This document shows, in pieces, positions 22,898 through 33,371 of a stretch of DNA of 64,000 bases; position 1 is the first letter of the stretch, and the number at the start of each line of letters is the position of its first letter. This DNA comes from Purpureocillium takamizusanense (lineage: Eukaryota > Ascomycota > Sordariomycetes > Hypocreales > Ophiocordycipitaceae): the NCBI RefSeq assembly GCF_022605165.1, contig NC_063070.1:806001-870000 (forward strand), given 5' to 3'. The notes beneath the pieces are model-generated. The model was not told the origin of the DNA and did not search any database. It saw only the letters and a program-made list of their open reading frames with translations. A program made the position numbers and the translations under genes.

Positions 22898-24506
22898 ATG
22901 CCTAGCTCAACACACTCCGTCTCCTCGTCAACCGTGCACGAAAAGGCACCCACGCCTTTGGTAGCAGGCGCCGACGAGAAGAACCAATACCGGCCGCCTT
23001 CCCACAGCCCCTCGCAGAGCTACAAGGCCACGGCCGACGCCTCGACCTTGAATCCCGGCTCGGAGCGGGACCTTGAGCGCGGCCCCGTCGCCGCTGTTGG
23101 GGATGACGACGACGGCTACAGCTCCTCCGAAAAGCACCCGGCCGGCGCGGCGGTGCGGTCCGGCGATGCCAAGCCCGGGCAGGACCCACCACTACCGGCT
23201 CCAGCTCCGGCCGGCGGCGGCCCCCCCGGACCGGGCGACTTCCCGGACGGCGGGGTCGAGGCGTGGCTGGTGGTGCTGGGTGGGTGGTGCGCGCTCTTCT
23301 GCACGTTCGGGCTCATCAACTGCGTGGGCGTCTTCGAGCAGTACTACGTCCACGGCCCGCTGCGGCAGTACTCGAGCTCGACGGTCAGCTGGATCCTGTC
23401 GGTGCAGGTGTGGACCATGATCTTCAGCGGGACCGTCTTCGGGCGTCTCTTCGACAACTACGGCCCGCGGTGGCTTCTCTGGGGCGGCACCGCGGCCTAC
23501 GTCTTCGGCCTCATGATGGTGTCGCTGTCGCGCGAGTACTACCACTTCTTCCTCGCGCAGGCCGTCGTCGCCTCCCTCGGCTCCAGCGCCGTCTTCACCT
23601 CGTGCATGTCCTCGCTCGTCAGCTGGTTCTCCCGCAACCGCTCGGCCGCGTTCGGCGTCATGGTCTCGGGCTCGTCGGTCGGGGGCGTCGTCCTCCCCAT
23701 CATGATGACCAAGCTCATCGAGCGCGTCGGCTTCCCCTGGGCGATGCGCGCCGTGGCCTTCATGTTCCTCGGCTTGCTCGTCCTTGCCTGTCTGACGGTC
23801 AAGCCGCGCCTTGCGCCGACGCCGCGCCCGTTCAAGTTGGTCGAGTACGTCAACAACCTGAGGGACGTGCGCCTGCTCGTCACCATCATCGGCTTCTTCC
23901 TCTTCATGTGGGGCATGTTCCTGCCCTTCAACTACGTCCTGCTGCAGGCCGAGGCGGCGGGCACGTCGCCGAGCCTGATTCCCTACCTGCTGCCCATTCT
24001 CAACGCCGTGAGGTACGTTGTAGCGGCACTCCTAGCTCCCTCCCTAGGCGGATTTTCACTGACCCATGTCGTGTGGCAGCATCTTTGGGCGCATCATCCC
24101 CGGCATCGTCGCCGACAAGCTGGGCCGCTACAACGTCATGGTCATCATCACCTTCGTCTCGGCGCTCTTCTGCCTGGCCGTGTGGACGCCCGTCACGAAC
24201 ACGGCGGGCATCCTCGTCTTCATGGTCATCTTCGGCTTCTCGTCGGGCGGCTTCATCTCGCTGGGCCCGACGTGCATCGCCCAAATCTCCGACATTCGCG
24301 AGATCGGCACCCGCGTCGGCACCGCCTTCGCCATCCAGTCCTTTGGCGCCCTGACGGGCAGCCCCATCGCCGGCGCCATCGTCCAGGCGCAGCACGGCAG
24401 CTATCTGGGCCTGCAGCTGTTTTGCGGCTTCTCCATGCTGGCCGGGTCGATTGTCTTGCTTGGCGCGCGGTTCGCGCAGGCCGGCCTGAGGCTGGTCAAG
24501 GTGTAG
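22898..24506 (+). CDS. MFS transporter, monocarboxylate-permease-like
   Basis: Major facilitator of the MCT (monocarboxylate porter) group, 513 residues, two exons (22898-24012 and 24080-24506; intron 67 nt; the junction gives [16 protein letters not shown]). The first 120 residues are a hydrophilic, Pro/Ser/Asp-rich cytoplasmic tail. The MCT signature opens helix 1: [31 protein letters not shown]. Twelve hydrophobic segments can be followed, with the [15 protein letters not shown] loop between TM2 and TM3, a charged central loop after TM6 ([11 protein letters not shown]) and [18 protein letters not shown] between TM8 and TM9. Substrate is not set by sequence: fungal members carry monocarboxylates, riboflavin or siderophore-related compounds, and many are uncharacterised. 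The GNAT gene follows on the same strand after 588 bp. Confidence 0.93.
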
Positions 24507-25094
24507 GTCTCTAATGAAGGATTGAGATGCGGCGCTCGTGGAAAGGTTGAACGACGCTGCCGTTGGAGCTGGACTTGCGTTCATATATATACGTGGGTAC
24601 ATGATGACCCATGATGCCCGGCCAACGGAAGAAAAATGTAATGCATAGAATATACCTGTACGTATATACACATAATACCCAACTTTTAAGGCGACTTCAC
24701 TCGTTCTGCGTCATCTTAGGCTTGGAGCAAAGAGTCCGTTTAGCATTGAAAACGACATCTCCGATGGGGCATTCGACGCCACCGGTGGCTGGTTCGCGCC
24801 AATTCTGCCCTTTCACAGTTAAGGCGAAACGAGACATTGTTTGGCTGCCAACAAACTCGGCATTGTTTTGCCGAGAGGAGCCACGAGTCGGCGCAACGTC
24901 GACCCAGGGCGCGTGCTGCTTACGGCCCGCGCTTGACTCACCATTTACGTCCCCGATTCTTGTCTTCTCAGCACGAGAATGATATAAGTCATACCAATTT
25001 GTCCAGATTGACTGCATGAGACACCTTCCCCGAGCGACGCCATAGCGTACCGGCCTACATGTGACCACCTGACGAGACCACCACCACTAACAAC
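24507..25094. other. Intergenic region between MFS and GNAT genes
   Basis: 588 bp holding the MFS 3' UTR (TATATATACG and TATATACACATAATA words near 24585 and 24664) and the GNAT promoter. No gene seen. Confidence 0.5.
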
Positions 25095-25841
25095 ATGACC
25101 GCTCTAGCTATTCGGCTACGCCCAGCGCTCGCCAGCGACGCCCCCGCCGTTGTTGCCGCCATGCTCGATGCCTTCCGGGACAGCCTCTTCCATCAGCGCT
25201 GCTTTCCGACCTCGGATCCGGCGTCGCGTGAGTCGCTCGTGCGCTGGGTGGACAAGAACCTCGCGGACCCGGCGTCGCACATGATCATTGCCGAGCGCGA
25301 CATCTCACCAGCACATCCTCTACGCTCCGCACCGCCTGCGGGCACAGTAGCCGACGCCGACGCTCCTCCGCCGCCTGTTGCCGGCTTCGCCCGGTGGGTT
25401 CGGCGACCCACCCCGAGTACCGCCCCGGCCCCGGCCCCGGCCCCGGCCCGGGACTCATCGCCGCCTCCGCCGCCACCGGCAGCTCCTGAGCCGCGCATGG
25501 TCTTTACGCCCGACATGTACCCGGCCGGCGGCGACGCAACGCTCGCGGCGCGCGTGTTCCAGGCCAACTACGACGCGCTCATGCAGGCCACCTCGGGCCG
25601 GGACGCCTGGTTCCTCTCCATGCTCGTGGTGCCGCGCGAGCATCAGCGCCGCGGCGTCGGCACCGCGCTGCTGCGCTACGGGCTGGAGCGCGCCGACCGC
25701 GACGGCTGGGCGGCCTACGTCAACGCCTCGTCGGAGGGGAAGCCGCTGTACGACAAGAACGGCTTCGCGACGGTGGAGCGGTCCGAGTTTGGGGACATTG
25801 TCGAGCACCACATGCTGCGGGAGCCTGAGGGCAAAAGCTGA
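25095..25841 (+). CDS. GNAT-family N-acetyltransferase
   Basis: Single-exon protein of 248 residues with the GCN5-related N-acetyltransferase fold. Beta-1/alpha-1: LAIRLRPALASDAPAVVAAMLDAF. The acetyl-CoA motif A is near residues 175-195: FLSMLVVPREHQRRGVGTALLRYGL, with the Q/R-x-x-G-x-G/A loop as RRGVGT. Motif B follows as AYVNASSEGKPLYDKNGF. An insertion of about 55 residues (near 75-130), rich in Pro and Ala with alternating AP units, interrupts the fold and is probably a disordered loop. Such cytosolic fungal GNATs are usually of unknown substrate, acting on small molecules or protein N-termini. The start gives a full beta-1 strand, and no longer in-frame start is needed. Confidence 0.9.
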   Translation: MTALAIRLRPALASDAPAVVAAMLDAFRDSLFHQRCFPTSDPASRESLVRWVDKNLADPASHMIIAERDISPAHPLRSAPPAGTVADADAPPPPVAGFARWVRRPTPSTAPAPAPAPARDSSPPPPPPAAPEPRMVFTPDMYPAGGDATLAARVFQANYDALMQATSGRDAWFLSMLVVPREHQRRGVGTALLRYGLERADRDGWAAYVNASSEGKPLYDKNGFATVERSEFGDIVEHHMLREPEGKS

Positions 25842-26173
25842 GAAGTCGTGTATGCTTCGAGAGACGCCAGGATGGGATGATGTGCTTCTGCGTTTATACA
25901 GGTTTGGAAATACACACGAGGGTGGGCTCCCAGAACTCTGCTTCGTGTAACTATCTATAAGAGTAGACGGTGTCTGACAACATGACCTGAATGGGGCAAC
26001 AATTCATAGATTGGTCTCTATGTCTCACGATGCACCTTCATCATCCGTGGGGTAAGCCACGATGTCCCCAACCCTCCTCCCCCATCGTCCCTTTCCATTG
26101 CCTCAGGCTCCCCGGAGCAGATTCCAGGCTCGGGGACAAAGGCTAACATAACAGCCTGCACGGCGCAATAGGC
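25842..26173. other. Shared 3' region of convergent genes
   Basis: 332 bp between convergent GNAT and the small secreted protein gene; should contain both 3' UTRs. Nothing else visible. Confidence 0.5.
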
Positions 26174-26798
26174 TCACGAACATAGGGCCGTTTCCTCCCA
26201 CTCAAACCAACGACACGCGTTTCTCGAGTCCATGCACTGCAGAAAAAGCCACGAGTAAGCATCACCACCACCGAAAAATCGACCGACCGCCAGCCATTGA
26301 CGTCGACATCGACCCCAACTATGAAACATAGCGCGGGCGGATTCAAGACGGCAGGCGGACCATGTTGGTGGTGACTTACCTCGAACATTCTGACTCCATT
26401 GATCTCTTCCTTGCTGCAGTGTCTGATCAACCTGTCGTGCAGCGCGGCTGTTTCGATCAAGACACCTTTTTGATAGCGCTCCTTGCTGTCTAGGACACAC
26501 ATTTTGTAACACGGCTCGCACATCTGCGCGTGGGCGAGTTCCTCAGGGTGTCAGTACATTGACCTGTGCCACACTCTCTCTCGCCCCCCCCCACCAGCAC
26601 GCTGTGCTGCGTCCCAGCCGTGAGAGACAGTGTTCATCGTCGAGGTCGTGCACTTACGCCTGTGTACACGGTGTAAGGCTCGCCTGGTCTTGGAGCCGAT
26701 CCGTGAGTGTGAGGGACCCCGTTCCCGACGACCGAGGCCAGGCCGGGGGTCACGACGCTCCAAAGAGTGGCGAGCGCAAGGACGAGCTTCGCCACCAT
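26174..26798 (-). CDS. Small secreted cysteine-rich protein (effector-like), 115 residues
   Basis: Rebuilt from three exons on the minus strand: 26798-26658, 26523-26380, 26236-26174. All junctions are phase 0 with good donors (GTAAGT twice) and acceptors (CGCAG, CTGCAG). Exon 1 encodes a clear signal peptide (MVAKLVLALATLWSVVTPGLA) and a short Gly/Pro/His linker. Exon 2 starts MCEPCYKMCVLDSKERY and is mixed charge with one more Cys. Exon 3 adds CMDSRNACRWFEWEETALC. The mature chain of about 94 residues has seven Cys, with CxxC and CxxxxC spacings. Size, secretion signal and Cys content fit the small secreted cysteine-rich proteins that fungi use in host or microbial interaction, but I recognise no named family. 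The odd Cys number leaves one unpaired, so a dimer or a mis-set splice site is possible. Separate short open frames alone would hide this gene. Confidence 0.68.
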
Positions 26799-27981
26799 TT
26801 TCACGGAGGGTTGACAAGGGGTGCAACTGGAAGTGGCTTCGACCGAGAGCGATGACCACGGCACCAAGGACAGGCGGTGCGAATGATGGCTGCACCTTGG
26901 CTCGCTGTGTGCTTTGCTGGGGGTCGAGGACGTTGGTTCAATGCTGGCGAAACACTGTTCGATATCTTGGTCGTATCGACGACACTGGAGTTTTGTGCAC
27001 GAGTTCGATCGATTCAAGATGTTTCGCGAAACAGGCCCAGAGGATAAATAGAACAGCGGGAGCCGCCGACCATAGTACTCTACAATTATCGATGGCAGAG
27101 CGACGTTTGGTCGCAAATTACGCGTAAAGCCTCGGTCTGGACATTCTGGTCTCCGAGGGCCCAGGACGCCTACTGCCGTATGCGTTCGCGCTGGGTCCAG
27201 GTTCGAAATATAGCATGGATACACAGTGCCAGGCGGCACCCCTGCGAATGGTCGGGGCTGCGGGAGTTGGGTTTCAGCATGGGGTGAGCGATTATTACCT
27301 CGTGCGTCTTCGAAGGCGTGACGTTCTGTCGCCCGCCTCTCAAAGCTAGATCATGCCCGCACAATGGACAGTTTGAACACATGTAGCTAGACGGAGTCTA
27401 TACAGGCTATGGGACCACGAGATTCACTCGATGATAATCTTCCCCCAAGAGATTACATGTAACTTGATCCATCGACGTAACGACTTGGCATGGCACGTAC
27501 CAGCCCCCCCTTTCCCCGATAATGCCTCGGTCACGCACCCCAAGCGCACTGACCTGATTCATCAACTTTTCCTGTTCAGTCCCAGAGAGGCAGACATCAC
27601 CAGCCAGAAAGATTCGAGGTGCAGCTCGTCATCGACTCATGTCGGGGCCGCTGTGCGAACAAGCACGACGGGCGCGCGCCAGGTCACTGGACCGATAGAA
27701 GATTCTCGTGACTTACAAACGTAAATAGATTTCATATATGAAGTACAATACCCTGCATAATCGTACTCTACCATGACTATTAGTCAGGCGGAAAACCAGG
27801 CATCATGCGCGGAGAACCTTGGCTTCCCTGGTCCAGGTCCAGGACGCTAGGTACATAGCATAGACCTTGCTTCAATAGTACGAACTCACTATACACGTGC
27901 GTATTGATCTGCCGAGAAAGGCACCGAGTAGTCTCAGAATACACTCCAGTGTAAACGTCTCATTGGGTATGTACGCGTCCC
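26799..27981. other. Intergenic region, no supported gene
   Basis: About 1.2 kb between two minus-strand genes: promoter and leader of the secreted protein gene, 3' UTR of the next. A TATTTATC word on the minus strand near 27045 could be its TATA element. A 97-codon frame at 27431 has no supporting feature. Confidence 0.45.
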
Positions 27982-30282
27982 TCAGGGCTGATGGCGGATA
28001 TAAAGCGTCCGATGGTCGTCAAACCACCAATACAGCTCGCCCTCCATGGGAATCTCGTCCCACTCGTACTCGTAGTCCAAATCCGGCTCCTTGCTATCCG
28101 TCAGCGACCAAGACCGCACAACCTCGTAACCCCCGGCCTTGTCGATCCTGTGGTACAGCGCGAGAGGGTCGTGGTAGATATCCCCCTCCACATCCCCCGT
28201 TCCCCTCTCCTCCGAGCAGTCCCCCAGCGCAGCCAGTGACCCGTCTTCGTAGCCCAGCACCATCCCCCGGCACGGCCTATTATTATTCTGCACGTAAGGC
28301 GTCGTCGATGCCCTCATGTGCAAGAGCTTTAGCTGGTTGACGCCGCGCAGCGACGCCACCGACATGTAGCCAAAGTGCGCGGCAATGGCCCAGCCGCGGC
28401 ACTTGACGAGGGCGGCGGGGGGCAGCGGGGTGGTCGACGGCTGCTGCTGCTGCTGCTTCTTCTTCCACGAGCCTTGGGCTTGCCCCATCGCAGAAGCGGC
28501 ACCGAGATCCGCGCGCGGCGGTGATGATTGGAACCTGGTGTCGGTGTAGAGCAGGTGCGTCGTCGTGGCGTCGCCGATCTGCTTCCACCGGAGGCCCCTG
28601 TGCGGATTGCCGACCGCAGAGCGCGGGCTGATGTACCGTCCAAAGAGCTGGAACCTGCCTGTGCTCGTGATAATCTTTGCATCATGTGTCAGCGCGCACA
28701 CAGCGCCTTTGTTGGCCGGCTTTTGCCTGAAGCAGGATGAGACGGAGACCGGGGGGGGGGACGCATACAGCCAGGGCCTCGTTATGTGTTGTTTTCCGAC
28801 ACACGCTCGTGGCGGCGCAGGTACAGTCTCGGACCCAGACCTCGGCAATACTCTCGTTGTCACTCAGAGGCAGAAACAGCGCAGTGAGCTTCTTGCGCTC
28901 AGACGGATGCAAGTTCGCCTGCGAGGGCGCGGGAGCGGCACTTATGCCCCAGGTGTAGTGAGGGTGGATGGCATAGACGGCGCCCTGGGAGCAAAAGACT
29001 GTCAGGCCGCGGAGCCCGTGGAGGCTGACGCAGCGGACTCGAGGAGTGCTGAAGCGCTCTGAGAACCACGTAATGTGTTGAGCCGGCGGGGGGTGCGGGC
29101 TGTCCCATATCTTTATGCGCGTGTTTAGGGGTGCGCTCCCGTCTGACGGTATGAGCCTCATAAAGGGGCCCTGTTTTAGGAATAAGTACTCGTCCGAATA
29201 CGCACGGAGGAACAGTAGTAAGTACCTTGACCGCACATGTATAGCCTTTCATGGTGTCGACACGCTCGACAATATATCCGGTGCCCCCGTGCTGTGGACT
29301 CGCCGTGTCGTCGTCGTCGGCGGACACGCGCTCCACGGACACGACTCCAAGCTCATCCAGACACAGTCGTACGAGAAGCTCTGAGGCCTTTGACGGGGAT
29401 GTTGTCATGCCATCCCAGCGATTCCACGAGCCCAGCTCCCCGAGCGACAGCAACGTTGCCTCCCTATCCCGGTCCAGGAGCGGCTCCATGAGCGGGAACC
29501 TACCCAGCGCGGAGAAGTAGCGCCAGAGACACGACTCGTGACACATGCCGTATATCTGGTCCAAGAGCTCTTGGGGGAAAGCCCGCAGCCTTTTGAGCCA
29601 GACGACGTCTGTATCGATGGCATCGTCAACCCCAAGGCGCACGAACGCTCGGGACGGCGAGGCGCTCACGGCCATGATACTCCGCGGCACGCCCCGCGTC
29701 CACATGCCCAGCGCCAGCAAGTCCTCCAGACCCAGCCGCCTCCCGCGATGCCTCTCAATCGCATGGAAGCAGTCCACGTGATAGAAGAAGAAGCAGGCGT
29801 CGTCGTCGTTACCCGCGCCGACACACCCGCGGCACAGCCGCCATAGGCTCGTGCGCCGGCGCTCGTAGACGGTCTGGTGCGCGAACCTGCAGTCCAGGGC
29901 CGGGAGCCGGAAGCCCAGCGTGTAGCCCGCGAGGCGCCGATCTTCTCCGTGGCCAAGAACTATCGTCGTGTTTCGGCGCGGCGACGACCGGATTCGTTAG
30001 CTTATGTACGACACGATACTGATTTCTGGATTCCCCTCCATCTAAGCCACTGAGCCCCCAAGGGAGAACATGAAGCGTACCGGCAGCGGCCATCTCGCCG
30101 CGCAGAATGTCGTGCCGGCACAGCACGCAGCAGCACGGCGACTGCAGGCCCAGGTGCGCACACGGACGGGAGAAGACCCTGCCGTCAACGGCGGTGACTG
30201 TGTCATGCGTGCTGCGCGCCTCGGGAGGCCGCACGACAGTCCGTCGTCTGGTTCCCGGCGCGGGCGGCGCTTGCCGTGACAT
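27982..30282 (-). CDS. Uncharacterised ascomycete protein with Cys/His-rich N-terminal region
   Basis: Four exons: 30282-30081, 29959-29226, 29170-28825, 28706-27982, giving 668 residues. Intron 1 (121 nt) has a GCTAACG branch site before its ATAG acceptor. The N-terminal 115 residues hold paired Cys (CCCVLCRHDIL; LWRLCRGCVGAG) and FFFYHVDCFHAI, together a C-x2-C / C-x2-C / H-x2-C arrangement suggesting a zinc-binding module. Then comes a helical stretch (LRAFPQELLDQIYGMCHESCLWRYFSAL) resembling the F-box-like segment seen in related fungal hypotheticals. The C-terminal half is beta-rich with repeats such as GLTVFCSQGAVYAIHPHYTW and CRGMVLGYEDGSLAALGDC, compatible with a propeller or sandwich. 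It ends GELYWWFDDHRTLYIRHQP. I know of many similar fungal proteins but no function. A second ATG at 30312 would add ten residues; I chose the one nearer conserved sequence, with low certainty. Confidence 0.72.
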
Positions 30283-30678
30283 GACAGACAGTGACTGACC
30301 CTGGCGGCGCAATCGTCTCTCGCTCGCCGCTAGGGTTCGAAGAGTGTCGCGGAGCGCTTGTCAACGCGGATGCTTTGATGGTGGAAGCATGGCAGCATCT
30401 AGTTGCTTCAGGATTTTTATTTTATTTTTTCTTGGTGTTGCGAACGCGGGTGCCTGCTGAGAGGACGCGTGTGTAGTTGAGACGTTGGGAACTTGAAGTG
30501 CGTAAACGAATCACGATGGTTTAGTGCGAGACACGGCGCGGCGCCTTTTCAGCTGACTGGAGCCTCGGACGGCCCCCCCTAGGTACTTTGTTTGTAGTAA
30601 TCGACATTAATTCACTAAATACACCCAAGAATATGCCACTCCCAATACAGCAACTACAGCTACCAGGTATCCCTTCAT
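30283..30678. other. Intergenic region between hypothetical protein and phosphoketolase
   Basis: 396 bp: promoter of the hypothetical gene and 3' UTR of phosphoketolase, both on the minus strand. T-rich (TTTTTATTTTATTTTTTC near 30415) but otherwise featureless. Confidence 0.5.
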
Positions 30679-33147
30679 CTACGACCGCAGAGGCAGCTTC
30701 TCGGCGGCCTTTTGCCACAGGCCGTTGCGGGGCCACGTCCACTTGGACAGGTATTCCGGGTCGACGCCCGTCTCAAAGGCGTCGTTGGCGGCCTTGATCT
30801 GCTCGTCGAGGAAGGCCTGGCGGGCGGTGGCGCCGCGGTTGCGCAGGTGGGACATGCGGTCGATGGCGTCGATGGCGAGGCTGAAGCGGTCGGTGCGGTT
30901 GCGGATGGCGAGCTCGAGGGGGGTGTCGATGTTGCCCTTTTCCGTGTAGCCGCGGACGTGGACGTTGGAGCTGCCGGGCCGCTTGTAGGTCAGGCGGTGG
31001 ACCATCCAGGGGTAGCTGTGGAAGTTGAAGACGATGGGGGTGTCTTCGGTGAAGAGGCTGACCCATTCGCGATCCGAGAGGCCGTGCGGGTGCTCCGACG
31101 GGTGGATGAGCACGAAGAGGTCGACGACGTTGACGTAGCGGATCCTGAGGTCGGGGAAGTGCCGCAGCAGCAGGTCGATGGCCGCCAGCGTCTCGTGGGT
31201 GCTGATGTCGCCGCACGACGCCATGACCACGTCGGGGTTCTCGCCCGCGTCGGTGCTGAACTTGGGCCACATGCTGATGCCCTTTGTGCAGTGGGCGACG
31301 GCCTCCTCCATGGTCAGGTACTGCAGGTGGTCCTGCTTGTCCGAGACGATGACGTTGACGTAGTTGACCGACTTGAGGCAGTGGTCCATGACGGACAGCA
31401 GGCAGTTGCCGTCGGGCGGCAGGTAGACGCGCACCACCTCGGGGCTCTTGTTGGCCACGATGTCGAGGAAGCCCGGGTCCTGGTGCGAGAAGCCGTTGTG
31501 GTCCTGCCGCCAGACCACCGACGTGAGGAGGATGTTAAGCGACGCCACCTTGTCGCGCCACCCGACCTCGAGCGACTTTTCGATCCACTTGCAGTGCTGG
31601 CCGACCATGGAGTCGATGACGTGGATGAAGGGCTCGTAGCTGTTGAGCAGGCCGTGGCGGCCGCTCAGGATGTAGCCCTCGAGCCAGCCCTCGACCGTGT
31701 GCTCCGACAGCATCTCCATGACGCGGCCGGCGGGCGCGAGGTTGCCGCCGTCCTTGTCCTCGTCAAAGTACTCGCCCATCCAGACCTTCTTGGTCACCTC
31801 GTAGACGGCGCCGAGCTTGTTGGACTCGGTCTCGTCCGGGCCGAAGAGGCGAAAGTTGGTCGGGTTCTTGGCCATGACGTCGCGCAGGAACAGCGCCATG
31901 TTCTTCATGCTGCTGCTCATGTGCGTGGCCGGGCGGTCGAAGGCGATGGCGTAGTCGCGGAAGTCGGGCATCTTGAGCGGCTTCCTGACGACGCCGCCGT
32001 TGGCCACGGGGTTGGCGCTCATGCGGCGGTTGCCCTTGGGCGTGAGCTCCCGCAGCGCCCGCTGGGGCGCGCCGTCCTTGTCGAAGAGGCGGTCCGGGCC
32101 GTAGCTGCGCATCCACTTCTCGAGCGTCTTGAGGTGGTCCGGGTTGGAGGCGGCGCTCGTGATGGGCACCTGGTGGGCGCGCCAGAAGCCCTCGAGGTAC
32201 TCGCCGTCGACCTTGCGCGGGGCGCTCCAGCCCTTGGGCGAGCGCAGGACGATCATGGGCCAGCGTGGGCGCGGCGTGGCCCTGCCGCTCTCGCGGGCGT
32301 CCCTCTGGTACTTGCGGATCTTGCCGACGGCGTACTCCATGGTGGCGGCCATGGCCTGGTGCATGGTGTCGAGGTCGTCGCCCTCGACGAAGAGCGGCTC
32401 CCAGCCGTAGCCGACGAAGAGGTCGCGGATCTCGTCGTGGGTGATGCGGGCGAGGATGGTCGGGTTGTTGATCTTGTAGCCGTTGAGGTTGATGACGGGC
32501 AGCACGGCGCCGTCGGTGATGGGGTTGAGGAACTTTGTGCTGTGCCACGCCGTGGCCAGGGGGCCCGTCTCGGCCTCGCCGTCGCCCACCGAGGTGAGGG
32601 CGATGAGCTCCGGGTGGTCGTAGACGGCGCCAAAGGCGTGCGAGATGGAGTAGCCGAGCTCGCCGCCCTCGTGGATGGACCCGGGCGTCTCGGGCGTCGC
32701 GTGCGAGCCGATGCCCCCAGGGAAGGAGAACCACTTGAAGAAGCGCTGCATGCCCTCGACGTCGAGCGACTTGTCGGGGTAGACCTCGGAGTAGACGCCC
32801 TCGAGGTAGGACTGGGCGAGGACGGCAGGCGCGCCGTGGCCCGGGCCGGACACGTAAAAGGCATCGATGTCGTACTTTTTGATGAGCCGGTTCATGTGCA
32901 TATAAGTGAAGATCTGGCCGGGGGCGGAGCCAAAGTGGCCCAGCAGGCGGGCCTTGAGGTGCTCCTTCTTGAGGGGCTCTCGCAGCAGCGGGTTCTCCTT
33001 GAGGTAGATCATGCCCAGGGCGAGGTAGCAGCTGGCGTGGAAGAAGTCATTGTAGACCTCGATCTCCTCCTTGGAGAGGGGGTTGCCCTTGATGGTCGAG
33101 CGGGCCGGGCCAAAGGCCGAGAGAGACTTGTCGTCGTCGCCGCTCAT
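30679..33147 (-). CDS. Phosphoketolase (xylulose-5-phosphate/fructose-6-phosphate, XFP family)
   Basis: Thiamine-diphosphate enzyme that splits xylulose 5-phosphate (and often fructose 6-phosphate) with phosphate into acetyl phosphate plus a triose or tetrose phosphate. Cytosolic, linking the pentose-phosphate pathway to acetyl units. Uninterrupted, 822 residues, the normal fungal length. Visible motifs: GHFGSAPGQIFTYMHMNR near 70-88, SGPGHGAPAVLAQSYLEG near 100-117, PGGIGSHATPETPGSIHEGGELGY near 143-165 (XFP signature 1), and GDGEAETGPLATAWHSTKFLNP near 188 with the downstream NLNGYK (the GDG..N cofactor site). WRQDHNGFSHQDPGF near 545 is XFP signature 2. The ADP-sensing C-terminal domain is complete. 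Lack of introns fits the view that fungal XFP came from bacteria, which is literature knowledge and not shown here. The acetate kinase partner is not in this window. Confidence 0.97.
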   Translation of the reverse strand: MSGDDDKSLSAFGPARSTIKGNPLSKEEIEVYNDFFHASCYLALGMIYLKENPLLREPLKKEHLKARLLGHFGSAPGQIFTYMHMNRLIKKYDIDAFYVSGPGHGAPAVLAQSYLEGVYSEVYPDKSLDVEGMQRFFKWFSFPGGIGSHATPETPGSIHEGGELGYSISHAFGAVYDHPELIALTSVGDGEAETGPLATAWHSTKFLNPITDGAVLPVINLNGYKINNPTILARITHDEIRDLFVGYGWEPLFVEGDDLDTMHQAMAATMEYAVGKIRKYQRDARESGRATPRPRWPMIVLRSPKGWSAPRKVDGEYLEGFWRAHQVPITSAASNPDHLKTLEKWMRSYGPDRLFDKDGAPQRALRELTPKGNRRMSANPVANGGVVRKPLKMPDFRDYAIAFDRPATHMSSSMKNMALFLRDVMAKNPTNFRLFGPDETESNKLGAVYEVTKKVWMGEYFDEDKDGGNLAPAGRVMEMLSEHTVEGWLEGYILSGRHGLLNSYEPFIHVIDSMVGQHCKWIEKSLEVGWRDKVASLNILLTSVVWRQDHNGFSHQDPGFLDIVANKSPEVVRVYLPPDGNCLLSVMDHCLKSVNYVNVIVSDKQDHLQYLTMEEAVAHCTKGISMWPKFSTDAGENPDVVMASCGDISTHETLAAIDLLLRHFPDLRIRYVNVVDLFVLIHPSEHPHGLSDREWVSLFTEDTPIVFNFHSYPWMVHRLTYKRPGSSNVHVRGYTEKGNIDTPLELAIRNRTDRFSLAIDAIDRMSHLRNRGATARQAFLDEQIKAANDAFETGVDPEYLSKWTWPRNGLWQKAAEKLPLRS

Positions 33148-33364
33148 CTTGTCGTCTCGTGTCGTCTCGAGCTATAGGAACCTGGACGAGGCAAAGCGAG
33201 GATCTGGTGATGCTACAGTGAAGGTGGAGAGGCCTCGAGATGAAGGGGGTGGGACAGAGATTAATGCGATGCTGCAAGGCAAGAAGACGGGGACGAGAGA
33301 AAGGGGACGAGAGGGGACGAGGCGGGCGAGGCGGGCGAGGCGAGGTTGCACTCGCAACGGCACG

Positions 33365-33371
33365 ATATATA
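33365..33371 (-). promoter_or_regulatory. Candidate TATA element of the phosphoketolase gene
   Basis: TATATAT on the minus strand, about 220 bp upstream of the start codon. Position and sequence fit a fungal TATA box; no experiment supports it. Confidence 0.35.

Noticed and set aside
23263..24354. 363-codon plus-strand frame in the MFS gene
   Set aside because: Frame-shifted Arg-rich shadow; the other frame has MFS helices and signature.
30712..33177. 821-codon plus-strand frame opposite phosphoketolase
   Set aside because: Mirror of the GC-rich XFP codon pattern; its composition (Val/Asp/Gly/Arg, no domain) is that of an antisense shadow.
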